Assembly: GCF_021190955.1 (NCBI RefSeq)
Contig: NZ_JAIOAO010000001.1
Span: 2,294,001 to 2,358,000, forward strand
Direction: 5' to 3'
Source: Parachryseolinea silvisoli
GTDB lineage: Bacteria > Bacteroidota > Bacteroidia > Cytophagales > Cyclobacteriaceae
DNA length: 64,000 bases
The notes under the pieces are model-generated. The model searched no databases and was not told the DNA's origin. It saw nothing but the letters and a program-made list of their open reading frames with translations. The position numbers and the translations under genes are program-made. Below are positions 8,219 through 18,226 of this stretch, one piece after another (the stretch's first letter is position 1; each line of letters begins with the position of its first letter).

Positions 8219-10540
8219 TTATTCTCTAAAATTAAAGTTATACGTTACACTGGGCACCCAACGAAAGAGTGAGCTTTGTACAGCATCTATTTTTTGTGGA
8301 TTCTTCTTATTCTCTTCGAAACTTATGCTGTAAGGATTTTGGCGCCCATAAACATTGTACAGACCAAAGCTCCATGAGCTTTGATATTTTCTTCTCGCCG
8401 GCCTTTCATAGGTAACGCTAAGATCCAGTCGATGTGTGGCCGGCATGCGATCTGCATTGCGCCCTCCATACTGGTACATCGTCATGCCGTTCAACACATA
8501 TTTGCCGGTGGGAAATGTAACGGCATTCCCCGTGGTGTATATAAATGTACCCGATAGTGTCCATTGGGGCTTAAGCTCGTAAACCGCGACGATTGATACG
8601 TCGTGGGTTCGGTCTTGTTTGGCATTGTACCACTGACCGTCGTTGATTCCATTGATCTTTCTTTCCGTTTTGGAAAGGGTGTAGCCGATCCATCCTGTGA
8701 GTTTTCCTTCCTTCTTCTTCCACAAAATCTCCAGGCCATAGGCCCGGCCCTTACCAAACAGCAATTCGCTTTCTATATCGGGAACAGTATTAATGTCTGT
8801 TCCATCTTTGAAGTCTATTTGGTTTTTCATCGATTTGTAATAGGTCTCCGCGTTTAGCTCATAAGCATTGTCCTTAAAGTTCTTACTGAATCCTAAGCTC
8901 ACCTGGTCGGCCACCTCCGGTTTTATGTTGTAGCTATTGCCGATCCATTGGTCTGTTGGACTGCCACCGGTAGAATTACTCATGAGATGAAGATTTTGCG
9001 TATTACGGGCATATCCCATTTTCAAGCTTGCAGTACGATTCACGATAAAATTCATGGATAGTCGAGGTTCCCAATTGTAATAGGTCTTGCCGACTTCCCC
9101 GTCGTCCAAGGTTATAGTTTCGACAGACCGATTATCCCGGTAAATATGGTATGTATCGCCGCCCAAAATATTGTAAAATGAAAACCGTACGCCATAGTCG
9201 AGGTTGATTCTGTCCGAAGCCTCATACGAATTGCTCACATACACCGCATTTTCCAGCGCCTTGCGTCCTTTCTTATCGCGTACAATATCCGTCCCCTCCG
9301 CCTTTGTGGGGGTAATGGTATGGTGTATCACATTAAAGCCAAAGTGCAGGGTGTTTTTAGAATTTGGGTAGAGCGAAAAATCCTGTTTCAAGTTCAGGTC
9401 CCTGATATTGGAGTTATAGTTCACTTCGTTACCATCACTCTTGAAGCTCACATTAAAATCATAGTCACTGTAAATGAACGAAGTATTGGAAAACAACTTG
9501 CTACTCACCAAACTATTCCACCGCAACGTACCTGTAGAGTTGCCCCACTTACTCCCCAGAAAATTGGATACAGCGAGTACATCTTTTCCAAAATAACCCG
9601 AGAAGAATAGCTTATTCTTACTATTGATTTGCAGGTTTCCTTTGGCGTTCAAGTCATAGAAGTATAATTGAATTCCCTTAAAATCAGATGAGAGCCGCGC
9701 AAAAAGGTCCGCATACGTGCGCCTGCCTGAAATTATAAACGATGATTTCTCCTTTTGAATAGGCCCTTCCACCGTCAATCGGCTGCTTATTAACCCAATG
9801 CCGCCACTCACCCGATAGCTATTATTATTCCCTTCCCGCATTTTTACATCCAACACAGAAGAGAGACGGCCACCAAACTGTGCCGGGCTATTGCCTTTAA
9901 TAATGGTGGCATCTTTAATGGCATCGCTATTGAACGTGCTGAAAATGCCCAGCATGTGCGACGCATTGTATACGGGCGCCTCGTCTAATAATATAAGGTT
10001 CTGATCGGTAGCGCCACCTCTTACCGAAAACCCGTTACTCCCTTCACCATTCGACTTCACGCCGGGCAACAGCTGGATGGTTTTCACTAAATCCTTTTCA
10101 CCAAACACCACTGGAATCTTTGCGGCCGTTTGAATATCCAGCACTTCCGTCCCCATAGTTGCTGTGGTCAGGTTCTCATCGTTTCTTTTGGAACTTATTA
10201 CTACCTCCTCCAACAAGACCTCGTCAGAAAGATCGATATTTATCATAACGTTTGAGTTCAACTCAACGGGGATCAGTTCCTGTTTGTATCCAACATACGA
10301 CACGAGTAATGTGTAACTGCCTTGCGGCAGTGACAACGAATAAAAGCCGTAGGTATTGGCAATGACGCCAACACCAGGCTTCTCAACCACGACCACACTT
10401 GCCCCTATGAGTGTCTCGCCGGACGATTTCTGCTTAACCGTGCCGCTGACGGTATATTTCGATTGCGCTAACAATAGCGTCGTGCTGCCTAAAAGAATAA
10501 GAAGCTCTATTATCGCGATTATTACAATTTTCCTATACAT
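8219..10540 (-). CDS. TonB-dependent receptor with carboxypeptidase-like N-domain
   Basis: 773 residues: signal peptide to about 25, a CarboxypepD_reg-like beta-sandwich at 28-112 (SGTVKQKSSGETLIGASVVV, YGFYSLSLPQGSYTLLVSYVGY), plug at about 135-240 (FGEKDLVKTIQLLPGVKSNGEG, SVRGGATDQNLILLDEAPVYN), then an outer-membrane barrel. It leads an operon with the DUF4249 lipoprotein and the small HMA-like protein. The LytTR sensor/regulator pair just upstream on the same strand may control it. Ligand unknown. Confidence 0.92.
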   Translation of the reverse strand: MYRKIVIIAIIELLILLGSTTLLLAQSKYTVSGTVKQKSSGETLIGASVVVVEKPGVGVIANTYGFYSLSLPQGSYTLLVSYVGYKQELIPVELNSNVMINIDLSDEVLLEEVVISSKRNDENLTTATMGTEVLDIQTAAKIPVVFGEKDLVKTIQLLPGVKSNGEGSNGFSVRGGATDQNLILLDEAPVYNASHMLGIFSTFNSDAIKDATIIKGNSPAQFGGRLSSVLDVKMREGNNNSYRVSGGIGLISSRLTVEGPIQKEKSSFIISGRRTYADLFARLSSDFKGIQLYFYDLNAKGNLQINSKNKLFFSGYFGKDVLAVSNFLGSKWGNSTGTLRWNSLVSSKLFSNTSFIYSDYDFNVSFKSDGNEVNYNSNIRDLNLKQDFSLYPNSKNTLHFGFNVIHHTITPTKAEGTDIVRDKKGRKALENAVYVSNSYEASDRINLDYGVRFSFYNILGGDTYHIYRDNRSVETITLDDGEVGKTYYNWEPRLSMNFIVNRTASLKMGYARNTQNLHLMSNSTGGSPTDQWIGNSYNIKPEVADQVSLGFSKNFKDNAYELNAETYYKSMKNQIDFKDGTDINTVPDIESELLFGKGRAYGLEILWKKKEGKLTGWIGYTLSKTERKINGINDGQWYNAKQDRTHDVSIVAVYELKPQWTLSGTFIYTTGNAVTFPTGKYVLNGMTMYQYGGRNADRMPATHRLDLSVTYERPARRKYQSSWSFGLYNVYGRQNPYSISFEENKKNPQKIDAVQSSLFRWVPSVTYNFNFRE

Positions 10541-10670
10541 AATCTTGAATTAGAATAATGGATGTGCATGATGATCATGACACAAAGGTGGGATCAAAAG
10601 AAACCCTGTAAAATTTTTTGAGAAGAAGAGGAAGAGTTATGCGAAGAATGCAGCCTCCGGCACAGATCGC

Positions 10671-11363
10671 TTAGTGGGAATAGCGATTAAAAAACTCGTC
10701 GGCATACGTTCTGCCGATTGGAAACTCCTTGTCGCCGAGAAAAATCGTAGTTCCTCTTACGGCTTCGATTCTACTGAATGGCAAAATGAAGCTACGGTGA
10801 ACACGAACAAAATCTACAGAGCCCAACTTTTCCATCATATCCTTCATGGGCATCCGCGCCACGATGGTTTTTCGATCCTTGATGTAGATCTTGAGATAGT
10901 CTGCCAACCCTTCGATGTATAGAATATCAGCCAATGGAACTTTCACCAAACTAAAATCGGCACGAACAAAGATGTTTTTATCCGCGCTTTGATTCTTGCT
11001 ATGAATGTATTCAAAATATTCCCGTGCTTTGGTAATAGCCTGGGTAAAGCGCTTTTGATTAATAGGTTTCAGTAAATAATCAATGGCGCTAAGCTCGTAG
11101 CTGGTGGCGGCGTATTCACTAAACGCAGTGGTAAAGATCACCATCGTATTCTGCTGCAGCGACTTTACTAAACTAATGCCGGTCATGGCCGGCATCTGTA
11201 TGTCGCAAAAGATCAGATCAATCGGAAATTTCCGTAGGTGCTTTAATGCTTCGTTGGGCTGGGTGAATGTTTTTTGCAGATTGATGATGTTACTTTTATT
11301 GCATAGCGATTGAATCACGGTCAGTGCTAACGGTTCGTCGTCTATGGCAATCGCATTGATCAT
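10671..11363 (-). CDS. LytTR-family response regulator
   Basis: 230 residues: receiver domain with the phosphoacceptor D54 (IDLIFCDIQMPAMTG) and a C-terminal LytTR DNA-binding domain at about 130-228 (ADILYIEGLADYLKIYI, VRVHRSFILPFSRI, FPIGRTYADEF). The start overlaps the upstream kinase by ATGA. Members bind paired 9-bp direct repeats. The nearest downstream target on the strand is the TonB/DUF4249 operon (inference). Confidence 0.93.
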   Translation of the reverse strand: MINAIAIDDEPLALTVIQSLCNKSNIINLQKTFTQPNEALKHLRKFPIDLIFCDIQMPAMTGISLVKSLQQNTMVIFTTAFSEYAATSYELSAIDYLLKPINQKRFTQAITKAREYFEYIHSKNQSADKNIFVRADFSLVKVPLADILYIEGLADYLKIYIKDRKTIVARMPMKDMMEKLGSVDFVRVHRSFILPFSRIEAVRGTTIFLGDKEFPIGRTYADEFFNRYSH

Positions 11364-12385
11364 TGTAGGTTGATGTATAAAGAAACGAAAAATTCCTTTT
11401 CAGAATCGTTAATAACCAGCAAATTCTTGGAAGGATAAATCAAATTCAGCCGGTGTTTTGTATTTTCTATCCCCAACCCGCTCCTTTCAGAAATGTCACG
11501 CTGAACATTCACTTTATTGTTCAACACCTTTAACTGAATTTCGTTGTTGTTCATGGTTATCTTCACCTTGATGCGACTTTTCTGCTCGGAGTTCACCCCG
11601 TGTTTAAAGGCATTCTCGATAAAAGGAATCAGTAGCATGGGGGCGATTTTCAAGGGCGGGATGGTTTCCAGGCTATGATACTCCAGCCTGACACTTCTGT
11701 CGAGACGAATCTTTTGTAATTCAATGAAGTTACTGATGTAATTTATTTCGTCCTCCAGCAAAACAAAATCCTGTTGTATGTCTTTCATGGTGTAACGCAT
11801 CATCTCCGACAGCTTGTCCACCATGTCGGCCGCTTTGGGGGAGTCATCAATGGCCGTCGCGTAGATGTTGTTCAAGGTATTAAACAGGAAATGCGGGTTG
11901 ATCTGTGACTTCAGCGACGCTATTTGCGCAGAAAGCTTCTCACTTTCCGTCTGTTTTAATCTGTTATATACGGTCCATAAAACAGATGAAACAATGGCCA
12001 GGAGCCACAACGAAAGGGCATTGATGATGATAACCGGAATAATCTTTTCACTCGCCGGATGTTTTCGGGCCAATGTCTCGGGATTAAAATCAGAAAGCAA
12101 AAATGTGGTACTTAAAAGCAAAAATGCGATCACTATTGCCAGCAATAGAAATAAACAATAGCGCCAGTATTTCTTTGCCAGCAGATACCGGGGTATGAGC
12201 AGGAAATAATTGAAATAGAAAATTACCAACAACACAGCACTTAAAACAAAGCAAAGCAAAAGATACTTTGTGTCTGACTCGGGATCCAACGAACTAAAAA
12301 TCTGATCGGTTGAAACGTAGGGAATAACCAGCAACAATACCCAAACTAAGATGTGTACAGCAATGGCGAGCCGTTTAATTTTCAT
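11360..12385 (-). CDS. LytS-type sensor histidine kinase
   Basis: About 341 residues. Four membrane segments fill the first 150 residues. They are followed by a His_kinase domain with the phosphoacceptor in SQINPHFLFNTLNNIYA and an ATP-binding N-box IPFIENAFKHGV. No extracytoplasmic sensor domain is present, so sensing is likely within the membrane. The ATG at 12385 (MKIKRLAIAV) is preferred to a TTG 51 bases upstream. It is translationally coupled to the LytTR regulator. Confidence 0.9.
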   Translation of the reverse strand: MKIKRLAIAVHILVWVLLLVIPYVSTDQIFSSLDPESDTKYLLLCFVLSAVLLVIFYFNYFLLIPRYLLAKKYWRYCLFLLLAIVIAFLLLSTTFLLSDFNPETLARKHPASEKIIPVIIINALSLWLLAIVSSVLWTVYNRLKQTESEKLSAQIASLKSQINPHFLFNTLNNIYATAIDDSPKAADMVDKLSEMMRYTMKDIQQDFVLLEDEINYISNFIELQKIRLDRSVRLEYHSLETIPPLKIAPMLLIPFIENAFKHGVNSEQKSRIKVKITMNNNEIQLKVLNNKVNVQRDISERSGLGIENTKHRLNLIYPSKNLLVINDSEKEFFVSLYINLQ

Positions 12386-12551
12386 AACTACCTGGTAAGT
12401 AATGTACAAACCAAAGGTATGTTTCTTTCGTCTCAAAAAATTTGAGATAAAGGAGGATAGTTTGAAGAAGTATGACGCAACAGGCCATTCAATAAACTGA
12501 ATTTCAACAGATTAACAAAACCATAGAGATCACTGAACGGATGCCCGTCCA

Positions 12552-13046
12552 TTAGACATTTTCTATCCACCAAAGGTATGCGTCATAGTCCGTTACGGGT
12601 ATTTCTACTGTTACTCCCAGCGCACGACACATGGTAACGACCTGCCCCCGGTGGTACGAACTGTGATTGACGACGTGCAGGATATATTCGTACCGGCTTT
12701 GCGTGCTGTCAGAAACCTGAATACTTTCAATCAACTGTTGTTCATTTAGTACGGAAAGGCTATCCACCAACTGCTGTGAGCTTATAACAAGATCGGCCAT
12801 AACCTCGTCGACTGCATGCTCTCTTACCGGCGTGTTAAACTCATTCATCTCACCTCTGGCAATCAGCGCATGCCAGTAAACCTGGGCGGCCAGGATATGT
12901 TGGAGAGCCCGATCAATTGTTCCGAAGCTTGAGCCCGTTTTCTCATAAAGTATGTGCCGGTCGATTGTCATCAACCAGGAGGTAAGACGTTCGTTAGCCC
13001 AAAGGTTATAGCGAAGGAGACGGGTCGTGAGGCTTTGAAGGTGCAT
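12552..13046 (-). CDS. DinB-family protein
   Basis: 164 residues with the DinB/YfiT four-helix pattern: RYNLWANERLTSWL at the start, ALQHILAAQVYWHALI carrying the first metal-binding His, and VVNHSSYHRGQV with the other two. Family members bind a divalent metal, and some are thiol-dependent transferases using mycothiol or bacillithiol. No partner gene adjoins it, so the substrate is unknown. A second DinB-like gene lies at 52357-52941. Confidence 0.85.
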   Translation of the reverse strand: MHLQSLTTRLLRYNLWANERLTSWLMTIDRHILYEKTGSSFGTIDRALQHILAAQVYWHALIARGEMNEFNTPVREHAVDEVMADLVISSQQLVDSLSVLNEQQLIESIQVSDSTQSRYEYILHVVNHSSYHRGQVVTMCRALGVTVEIPVTDYDAYLWWIENV

Positions 13047-13157
13047 GACTAGACTTGTTTATGGGCATAATTTTAGCAAGAATTCGGCTAGCAATTATCA
13101 GAGTTGCCAAATGAGCCTACTTTGGCTAAATTTCGCGTCCACAATACATGCTTAATT

Positions 13158-13409
13158 ATGTTCGAAGGGTCGGATTTCCCCAAGTCGCTTGATGAAGAAA
13201 CGTTTAACCTTTGGCTGGAAAACGGCCGGCAAAGCAAGATAGGCTACAGCTATTTGCTTATTGTTTGGGATGAATATGAAGCGGCATACCGACCTGTTTA
13301 TGTCGAGAACCGCGAGGAAATCGGCAGCTATCAAAAATACAATGAAGCGACGGGCCGGGAATCGCTTGTGGCCGCGTATGATTTGTATTCTGAGTCGAGG
13401 ATTGCTTAA
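13158..13409 (+). CDS. hypothetical protein, 83 residues
   Basis: I do not recognise the family. The protein is acidic and tyrosine-rich (YSYLLIVWDEYEAAYRPVYV, YDLYSE) and soluble, with no signal peptide. The ATG at 13158 is used; an in-frame TTG at 13104 would add 18 residues. A strong terminator follows it at 13471. It stands alone between DinB and a convergent hydrolase. Confidence 0.55.
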   Translation: MFEGSDFPKSLDEETFNLWLENGRQSKIGYSYLLIVWDEYEAAYRPVYVENREEIGSYQKYNEATGRESLVAAYDLYSESRIA

Positions 13410-13470
13410 GAGCAGTTTTTGACCATCGGCGGGAATTGAGTAGTCTTTTCCCTAAAACGAATTCAGAAAT

Positions 13471-13502
13471 AAAAGGCCGTCTCTTCTCGGAGACGGCCTT
13501 TT
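13471..13502. terminator. bidirectional intrinsic terminator
   Basis: Perfect 13-bp stem AAAAGGCCGTCTC / GAGACGGCCTTTT with a 6-base loop, flanked by A and T runs, between two convergent genes. Confidence 0.9.
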
Positions 13503-13527
13503 ATTTAGAGGTTACACAGACTCGCCA

Positions 13528-14559
13528 TTATTTCAGCGCATTCTTCAGCTCAGCTGCCGCGGCGCGCAAGGCGGACTGTACGGCCGGCAGGTTGGCCAGC
13601 GGATTCAGCAATCCGTAATCGTGAATCATACCTTGCATGCGTACCAGCGTTACCGCCACGCCGGCTTCGTCGAGCTTGCGGGCATACGCTTCGCCCTCGT
13701 CGCGCAACACGTCGTTCTCGGCGGTCTGCACAAGTGTGGGCGGCAGGCCTTTCAGGTCGCTGAAGGCGGCTTTCAAGGGTGATGCAAAGATGTCGTTGCG
13801 TTGCGCCTTGGGTATGTAACTGTCCCAGAACCAGATCATCATGTTCTTGGTCAGGAACCGTGCGGTAGCGTATTGGTTGTAGGATGCCGTTTCAAAATTA
13901 GCGTCCGTGACAGGCCAGAATAAAAGCTGAAACTTCAATTGCGGGCCTTTCTGCCTCACCGCCGTGAGCGCGGTAGCCGCCGCCAGGTTTCCTCCGGCAC
14001 TATTACCCACCACAGCCAGACGCTGACCGTCCACCTTGATCTCTTCACCATGCGCCGCCACCCATTTTAGCGCTGCGTACGATTCGTTCAACGCAACAGG
14101 GTATTTTACCTCCGGCGAACGGGAGTATTCAACAAACACTGCCGCCACACCTGAGTATACCACCAGATCCCGTACAAAACGTTGGTGGGTAGCAAAGTCA
14201 CCCAGTACCCAGCCGCCGCCATGGTAGAACAAAAATGCTGGCAGTGTGCCTGCCTCGCCCGAAGGACGCACAACGTATAGCTTAACAGAAAGGCCATCTT
14301 GTTGGATCGTCTTTTCAGACACGTCCACACCCGACAGGTCTACTTTCACCGAACTTTGTGCGCCTTCCAGTACTTTGCGCGCATCACCCGGTGTCATGGT
14401 TTCCATGGGTTTCCCACCGCCACCGTTCAGCATATTCAGGAAGGCTTTCGTGCGGGTTTCAATGGCAGGATCCTTCGCCGGATCAATCGGCTTCTGCGCC
14501 TCTGCCGTTTCTGTAAGAATGCTTGTTGCCATAATTGCTGCAATGATTAAATATTTCAT
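13528..14559 (-). CDS. secreted alpha/beta hydrolase, hormone-sensitive-lipase type
   Basis: 343 residues with a signal peptide (MKYLIIAAIMATS to about 21). The oxyanion motif HGGGW and nucleophile elbow GNSAGG mark the HSL/bacterial esterase family. The likely acid is in TAENDVLRDEGEAYA and the His in MIHDYGL. These enzymes hydrolyse short acyl esters. A longer in-frame reading to 14811 overlaps the next gene and lacks coding character, so the ATG at 14559 is used. It starts 31 bases after another hydrolase on the same strand and is likely co-transcribed with it. Confidence 0.88.
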   Translation of the reverse strand: MKYLIIAAIMATSILTETAEAQKPIDPAKDPAIETRTKAFLNMLNGGGGKPMETMTPGDARKVLEGAQSSVKVDLSGVDVSEKTIQQDGLSVKLYVVRPSGEAGTLPAFLFYHGGGWVLGDFATHQRFVRDLVVYSGVAAVFVEYSRSPEVKYPVALNESYAALKWVAAHGEEIKVDGQRLAVVGNSAGGNLAAATALTAVRQKGPQLKFQLLFWPVTDANFETASYNQYATARFLTKNMMIWFWDSYIPKAQRNDIFASPLKAAFSDLKGLPPTLVQTAENDVLRDEGEAYARKLDEAGVAVTLVRMQGMIHDYGLLNPLANLPAVQSALRAAAAELKNALK

Positions 14560-14590
14560 GATCGATGTATAAATTGATTGAACAGCTGTG

Positions 14591-15373
14591 TTATGCTCGC
14601 TTGCCGATCCAGTCGAGGATTTCGGCAGCGTCCTGTCGCCATGTGGGCAGCCCCAGAATATAATGGTTTCGATCTTTGAGCTTATACTCGCGGATAGAAC
14701 CTTTGTCTCTGTACCGTTTAAATACACGCGCGCAGAGATGCGCAGGAATGATCTGGTCTTTTGTACCTGCCAGGAATAGCATCGGCACATGCGGCTTTTT
14801 AAAGTCCACATAGGCTGCGCTGGTTAGTCCGCCACGGGCAGCTCGTTTAGATTCCGGAATGGCGATCGCATAGTATGCATTTTTCTGATCCTCGTACGAC
14901 ATGCCATTCGTAAAGGCAAATTGCCACTTCTCAAACGACATCATATAGGTTTTATTGAGTGACGTAAACAGGCCCAGTGCCTTCCAGCCCGATCGTAAAA
15001 AATTCAATTCATACGGAAAAACCCCCTGGGGCGGCGCGGCGTGAATGGCGACTACCGCTGCGGCAAGTCCCTGGTTCATCAATACCTGGCTGATGGCGCC
15101 ACCAAAAGAGTGGCCAATAAGGATCGGCTTCTCCGGCAGCGACCGGATGATCCGGGCATAGCTATTAACGATGTCTTCCAATGTCACCGCGGCCAATACC
15201 GGATCAGGATGACGCGCGCGGAGAGTCACCGCATCCGCATCCTTTCCTGGCCACGGCGGGGCTATTGTATTGTACCCTTTACCTTCAAAGTAAAGCTTCC
15301 AGTCGTCCCAGCAGGCATGGCTGACGAAGGCGCCCGTAATAAATACAATATTTTTTGATAGTATTCTATTCAT
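14591..15373 (-). CDS. alpha/beta hydrolase
   Basis: 260 residues. The nucleophile elbow is IGHSFGG, the acid is likely in AGTKDQIIPAHL, and the His is in DRNHYILG. There is no signal peptide from the ATG at 15373. The upstream in-frame extension begins at TTG-like codons and is not supported. It leads a two-gene unit with the secreted HSL-type esterase. Substrate unknown. Confidence 0.85.
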   Translation of the reverse strand: MNRILSKNIVFITGAFVSHACWDDWKLYFEGKGYNTIAPPWPGKDADAVTLRARHPDPVLAAVTLEDIVNSYARIIRSLPEKPILIGHSFGGAISQVLMNQGLAAAVVAIHAAPPQGVFPYELNFLRSGWKALGLFTSLNKTYMMSFEKWQFAFTNGMSYEDQKNAYYAIAIPESKRAARGGLTSAAYVDFKKPHVPMLFLAGTKDQIIPAHLCARVFKRYRDKGSIREYKLKDRNHYILGLPTWRQDAAEILDWIGKRA

Positions 15374-15550
15374 AGCTGTATAGTTAAAGGTTTTGCAAAA
15401 AGGATAAAACAAAGTTAGACCTCATCGCAGCCCTCGACAATGGAAAAATAGGAGGAAGTCTTGTATCGATGCATCCGTCGCTCCTTTAGCCAGCACGAAT
15501 ATCAGGACAAACAACAGGTAAGAGGTCGGGGCATATGACTAATTGATATA

Positions 15551-16084
15551 TCATGCTAACCAAATTCCGCCTTGCGCCTTTTGCTCGATATCCTGCGCGA
15601 ACCGAGGAGTTTCTTCTTGATTATGTCCTGCCAGGCTTTCTGTCATGCGCGACTTGATAGACTCCAGGTCAGTTATGCCGACGTCGTGGAGCAAGGCATC
15701 AAACTCCGCAGTCATCCACACCATCACATGATTAATAAGCTCAGTCTCCTTATCCGAACGACGCACCGCCTGCAACTCCCAGGTAATGCCCAACTTGGTG
15801 TGTCCCATCGGCGAAAATGAATCGGAAAGCGAGTACACGCGACAATGGGAGCGCTCGCTTATTTCCTCCTGGTAATGCTGTACCAGCAGATTGCCGCCGA
15901 CCATTTCTACATTGAGTGACAGCAGCTTGCCATCCGGTGAGACAGAGCTGCCGCCAGCGATGTGCGCAGACGAGCACGCACGATATTCGTGATCTTTGAG
16001 CGTGAATAGCCACGTTGTCAAATGGATCAGTTCCTGCGGCGCATGTATAATGGCCGAAGTGATACTTTCTGCTAATAGTATCAT
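15551..16084 (-). CDS. hypothetical protein following an isochorismatase-like gene
   Basis: 177 residues, no signal peptide or membrane segment. Strands such as KLLSLNVEMVGGNLLVQHY and KLGITWELQAVRR followed by a long C-terminal helix (VMVWMTAEFDALLHDVGI) would fit a START/SRPBCC-like ligand-binding fold, but I see no diagnostic motif. It starts four bases after the stop codon of the isochorismatase-like gene, so the two are probably translated from one mRNA. Confidence 0.6.
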   Translation of the reverse strand: MILLAESITSAIIHAPQELIHLTTWLFTLKDHEYRACSSAHIAGGSSVSPDGKLLSLNVEMVGGNLLVQHYQEEISERSHCRVYSLSDSFSPMGHTKLGITWELQAVRRSDKETELINHVMVWMTAEFDALLHDVGITDLESIKSRMTESLAGHNQEETPRFAQDIEQKAQGGIWLA

Positions 16085-16088
16085 CGTT

Positions 16089-16709
16089 TTACACCTGTTG
16101 TAGGGTGGCCACAAATTCTTCAGTCGTCAGCAACGCATGGCCGTAGTTGGGAAAATTAATCTCCGTTGTAGCCTTAATCTCATCCCACGTAAAAGCCGCT
16201 ATCCCATCTTTGATCAGTGTAACGTGGTACCCCAGCTCCACACCGTAACGCGCAGTAGAATCGATACAGGTATTGGCACGCATACCCGCCAGCACGATGT
16301 GATCAATGCCGTGCATGGTGAGCAAAAAATGAAGGTCAGTATTGGCAAAGCCGCTGCCGGTCCAGTGATGCTGCGCTATGATATCGCCTGGCTTGGCCAC
16401 CAATGCCGGGTGAACCTCAGCACCCCAGCTATTCTTTTCAAACAACGTTGTGCGTTGACTGCCGATGTGCGAAGGAGCGTAAAACTTCCAATTGAGATAA
16501 TCGCCTTGCTCCGTGTGATGATGGGGTGCATACACCACCTTAATACCCCTCGCCCGCGCAGCGCCGAGAAGTATCTGAAGATTCTGTACCAATCCTACGC
16601 CTGAGACAGTCTCACGCGTATAGGACCATAACTTTCCGCCTTCGGACAGGAAATCATTAAACGGATCGACCAGCACCAGGGCTGTATTTTTCGGTGTGTA
16701 AATGTTCAT
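16089..16709 (-). CDS. isochorismatase-family cysteine hydrolase
   Basis: 206 residues. The fold is marked by TALVLVDPFNDFL (catalytic Asp) and HIVLAGMRANTCIDSTAR with the nucleophilic Cys, which follows a loop that supplies the cis-peptide. The family hydrolyses isochorismate, nicotinamide, N-carbamoyl amines and related compounds. There is no siderophore or pyridine-nucleotide context here, so the substrate is open. The ATG at 16709 is used in place of a TTG two codons upstream. Confidence 0.88.
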   Translation of the reverse strand: MNIYTPKNTALVLVDPFNDFLSEGGKLWSYTRETVSGVGLVQNLQILLGAARARGIKVVYAPHHHTEQGDYLNWKFYAPSHIGSQRTTLFEKNSWGAEVHPALVAKPGDIIAQHHWTGSGFANTDLHFLLTMHGIDHIVLAGMRANTCIDSTARYGVELGYHVTLIKDGIAAFTWDEIKATTEINFPNYGHALLTTEEFVATLQQV

Positions 16710-16801
16710 ACACAAATCTCATCACGATGGATAACTGGTACCATAGCGATCTAACGGTTTCCGTTGTACCAATCGCGATTTTCGTCTGTACAACCGGTAT
16801 A

Positions 16802-18226
16802 TTAATCCCAGTGCGTTTTCTTTTCAATGCCTAGCTTGCGGATACGCGCATTTAACGTCGATACATTCATACCTAAAAGCTCTGCAGCCCCACCTTCTCC
16901 AAATACTTTACCCCTGGCCCGTTGTAGCGCAGCCAGGATATGCTCACGCTCATTCTCCTCGAGTGTCTGCATGCTACGGCTGTCATCAATATTCTCTTTT
17001 TTGGATTGCTGTGGTAAAATACAATCTTCAATCACCGTCCCCTGTGATAAAAGCGCGCTTCGCTCCATGAGGTTTTCCAGCTCGCGAATATTACCCGGCC
17101 AGGAATAGTGAAGAAGCTGCTTCATAACCTCATCCGTCACACCGCTAAGCGGGCGTCCCAGCTTGCGCGAATAATATTGCACAAAATGCCTGACCAGGTC
17201 GGGGATATCTTCCTTCCGCTCGCGCAGCGGCGGAACAACAATGGGGAACACATTCAGCCGGTAGTACAGATCGATGCGAAAGCGACCGTCCGCCAAGGCT
17301 TTCTCCAGATTCCGGTTAGTAGCGGTAATAATCCGAATGTTGATCTTTATCGGGGCTTTTCCACCAAGCGGTTCGATCTCTTTCTCTTGCAGTACGCGCA
17401 GCAATTTAGCTTGCAGCTCGAGCGGAATCTCCCCTACTTCGTCCAGGAAGATCGTCCCGCCGTCGGCCTGCTCAAATTTTCCAATACGCTTCTCGGAAGC
17501 CCCCGTAAACGCCCCTTTAGCATGGCCAAACAATTCCGACTCAATAAGCGTGGCGGGCAACGCGGCACAGTTGACTTTCACCAACGGTTTTGTGCGCCGT
17601 GGTGAAAACTGGTGTATCGCCTCCGCAATGCGCTCTTTGCCCGTACCACTTTCTCCCAGGATCAACACCGACGTGTCAGACGGTGCCACTACACGCACGT
17701 GGTTCCACACATGGCGAAGCGCTTTGCTATTGCCGACAATACCCAGCGAGATCGGGCTATCGATGTCTTTTTCCGCAGCGTCGTTTTTTCGCGTCGGCAG
17801 CAGGCGCGTAAGCTGATCTTGCAAGCCTGGCTCATGGCGCAACCGCGACTCAAGACTATTTTCATGCAGGTAGTGCGCAATATCCAGTGTCACGAGTACA
17901 TCCTTCTCACGAAACGGCTTAACCAAAAAACCATACGGCTGCGTAGCCTTGGCCTCATCCAGTACGGTCTTGTGAGAGTTAGCCGACAGATATACAAATG
18001 GAATATTCTGCTCTTTCAGTCCACGCGCCAGGTCAATGCCGGTTAGTTTTCCCTTCAGGTATATGTCGATGAGCACCAGCGTAGGTCTTTCCTGTTCGAC
18101 AACACCCCACGCCTCATGAACGGATTGGGCGATCGTGCACACCCGATGGCCGGCACGCTCCAGGATCATCTGGAGGTTATTCGCCTCGATAAACTGGTCT
18201 TCTACAATCAGGATCTTCTGTTTCAT
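16802..18226 (-). CDS. NtrC-type sigma-54-dependent response regulator
   Basis: 474 residues: receiver with D54 ([13 protein letters not shown]), AAA+ domain with Walker A GESGTGKE (about 187-194), the sigma-54 contact loop GAFTGA, Walker [12 protein letters not shown] and an arginine-finger region, then a Fis-type helix-turn-helix ([23 protein letters not shown]). It activates sigma-54 promoters when phosphorylated. The start overlaps the upstream kinase by ATGA. No sigma-54 promoter was recognised nearby, so its targets are probably elsewhere. Confidence 0.95.
   Translation of the reverse strand: MKQKILIVEDQFIEANNLQMILERAGHRVCTIAQSVHEAWGVVEQERPTLVLIDIYLKGKLTGIDLARGLKEQNIPFVYLSANSHKTVLDEAKATQPYGFLVKPFREKDVLVTLDIAHYLHENSLESRLRHEPGLQDQLTRLLPTRKNDAAEKDIDSPISLGIVGNSKALRHVWNHVRVVAPSDTSVLILGESGTGKERIAEAIHQFSPRRTKPLVKVNCAALPATLIESELFGHAKGAFTGASEKRIGKFEQADGGTIFLDEVGEIPLELQAKLLRVLQEKEIEPLGGKAPIKINIRIITATNRNLEKALADGRFRIDLYYRLNVFPIVVPPLRERKEDIPDLVRHFVQYYSRKLGRPLSGVTDEVMKQLLHYSWPGNIRELENLMERSALLSQGTVIEDCILPQQSKKENIDDSRSMQTLEENEREHILAALQRARGKVFGEGGAAELLGMNVSTLNARIRKLGIEKKTHWD

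Noticed and set aside
12453-12479. fifth copy of the ECF promoter before the LytS-type kinase
   Set aside because: A TTGCGTCAT box is present on the minus strand but no CGTC occurs at the fixed spacing.
16763-16794. inverted repeat GTTGTAC-N18-GTACAAC between the NtrC-type regulator and isochorismatase genes
   Set aside because: Seven-base arms with a long spacer and no second copy found; could be chance.
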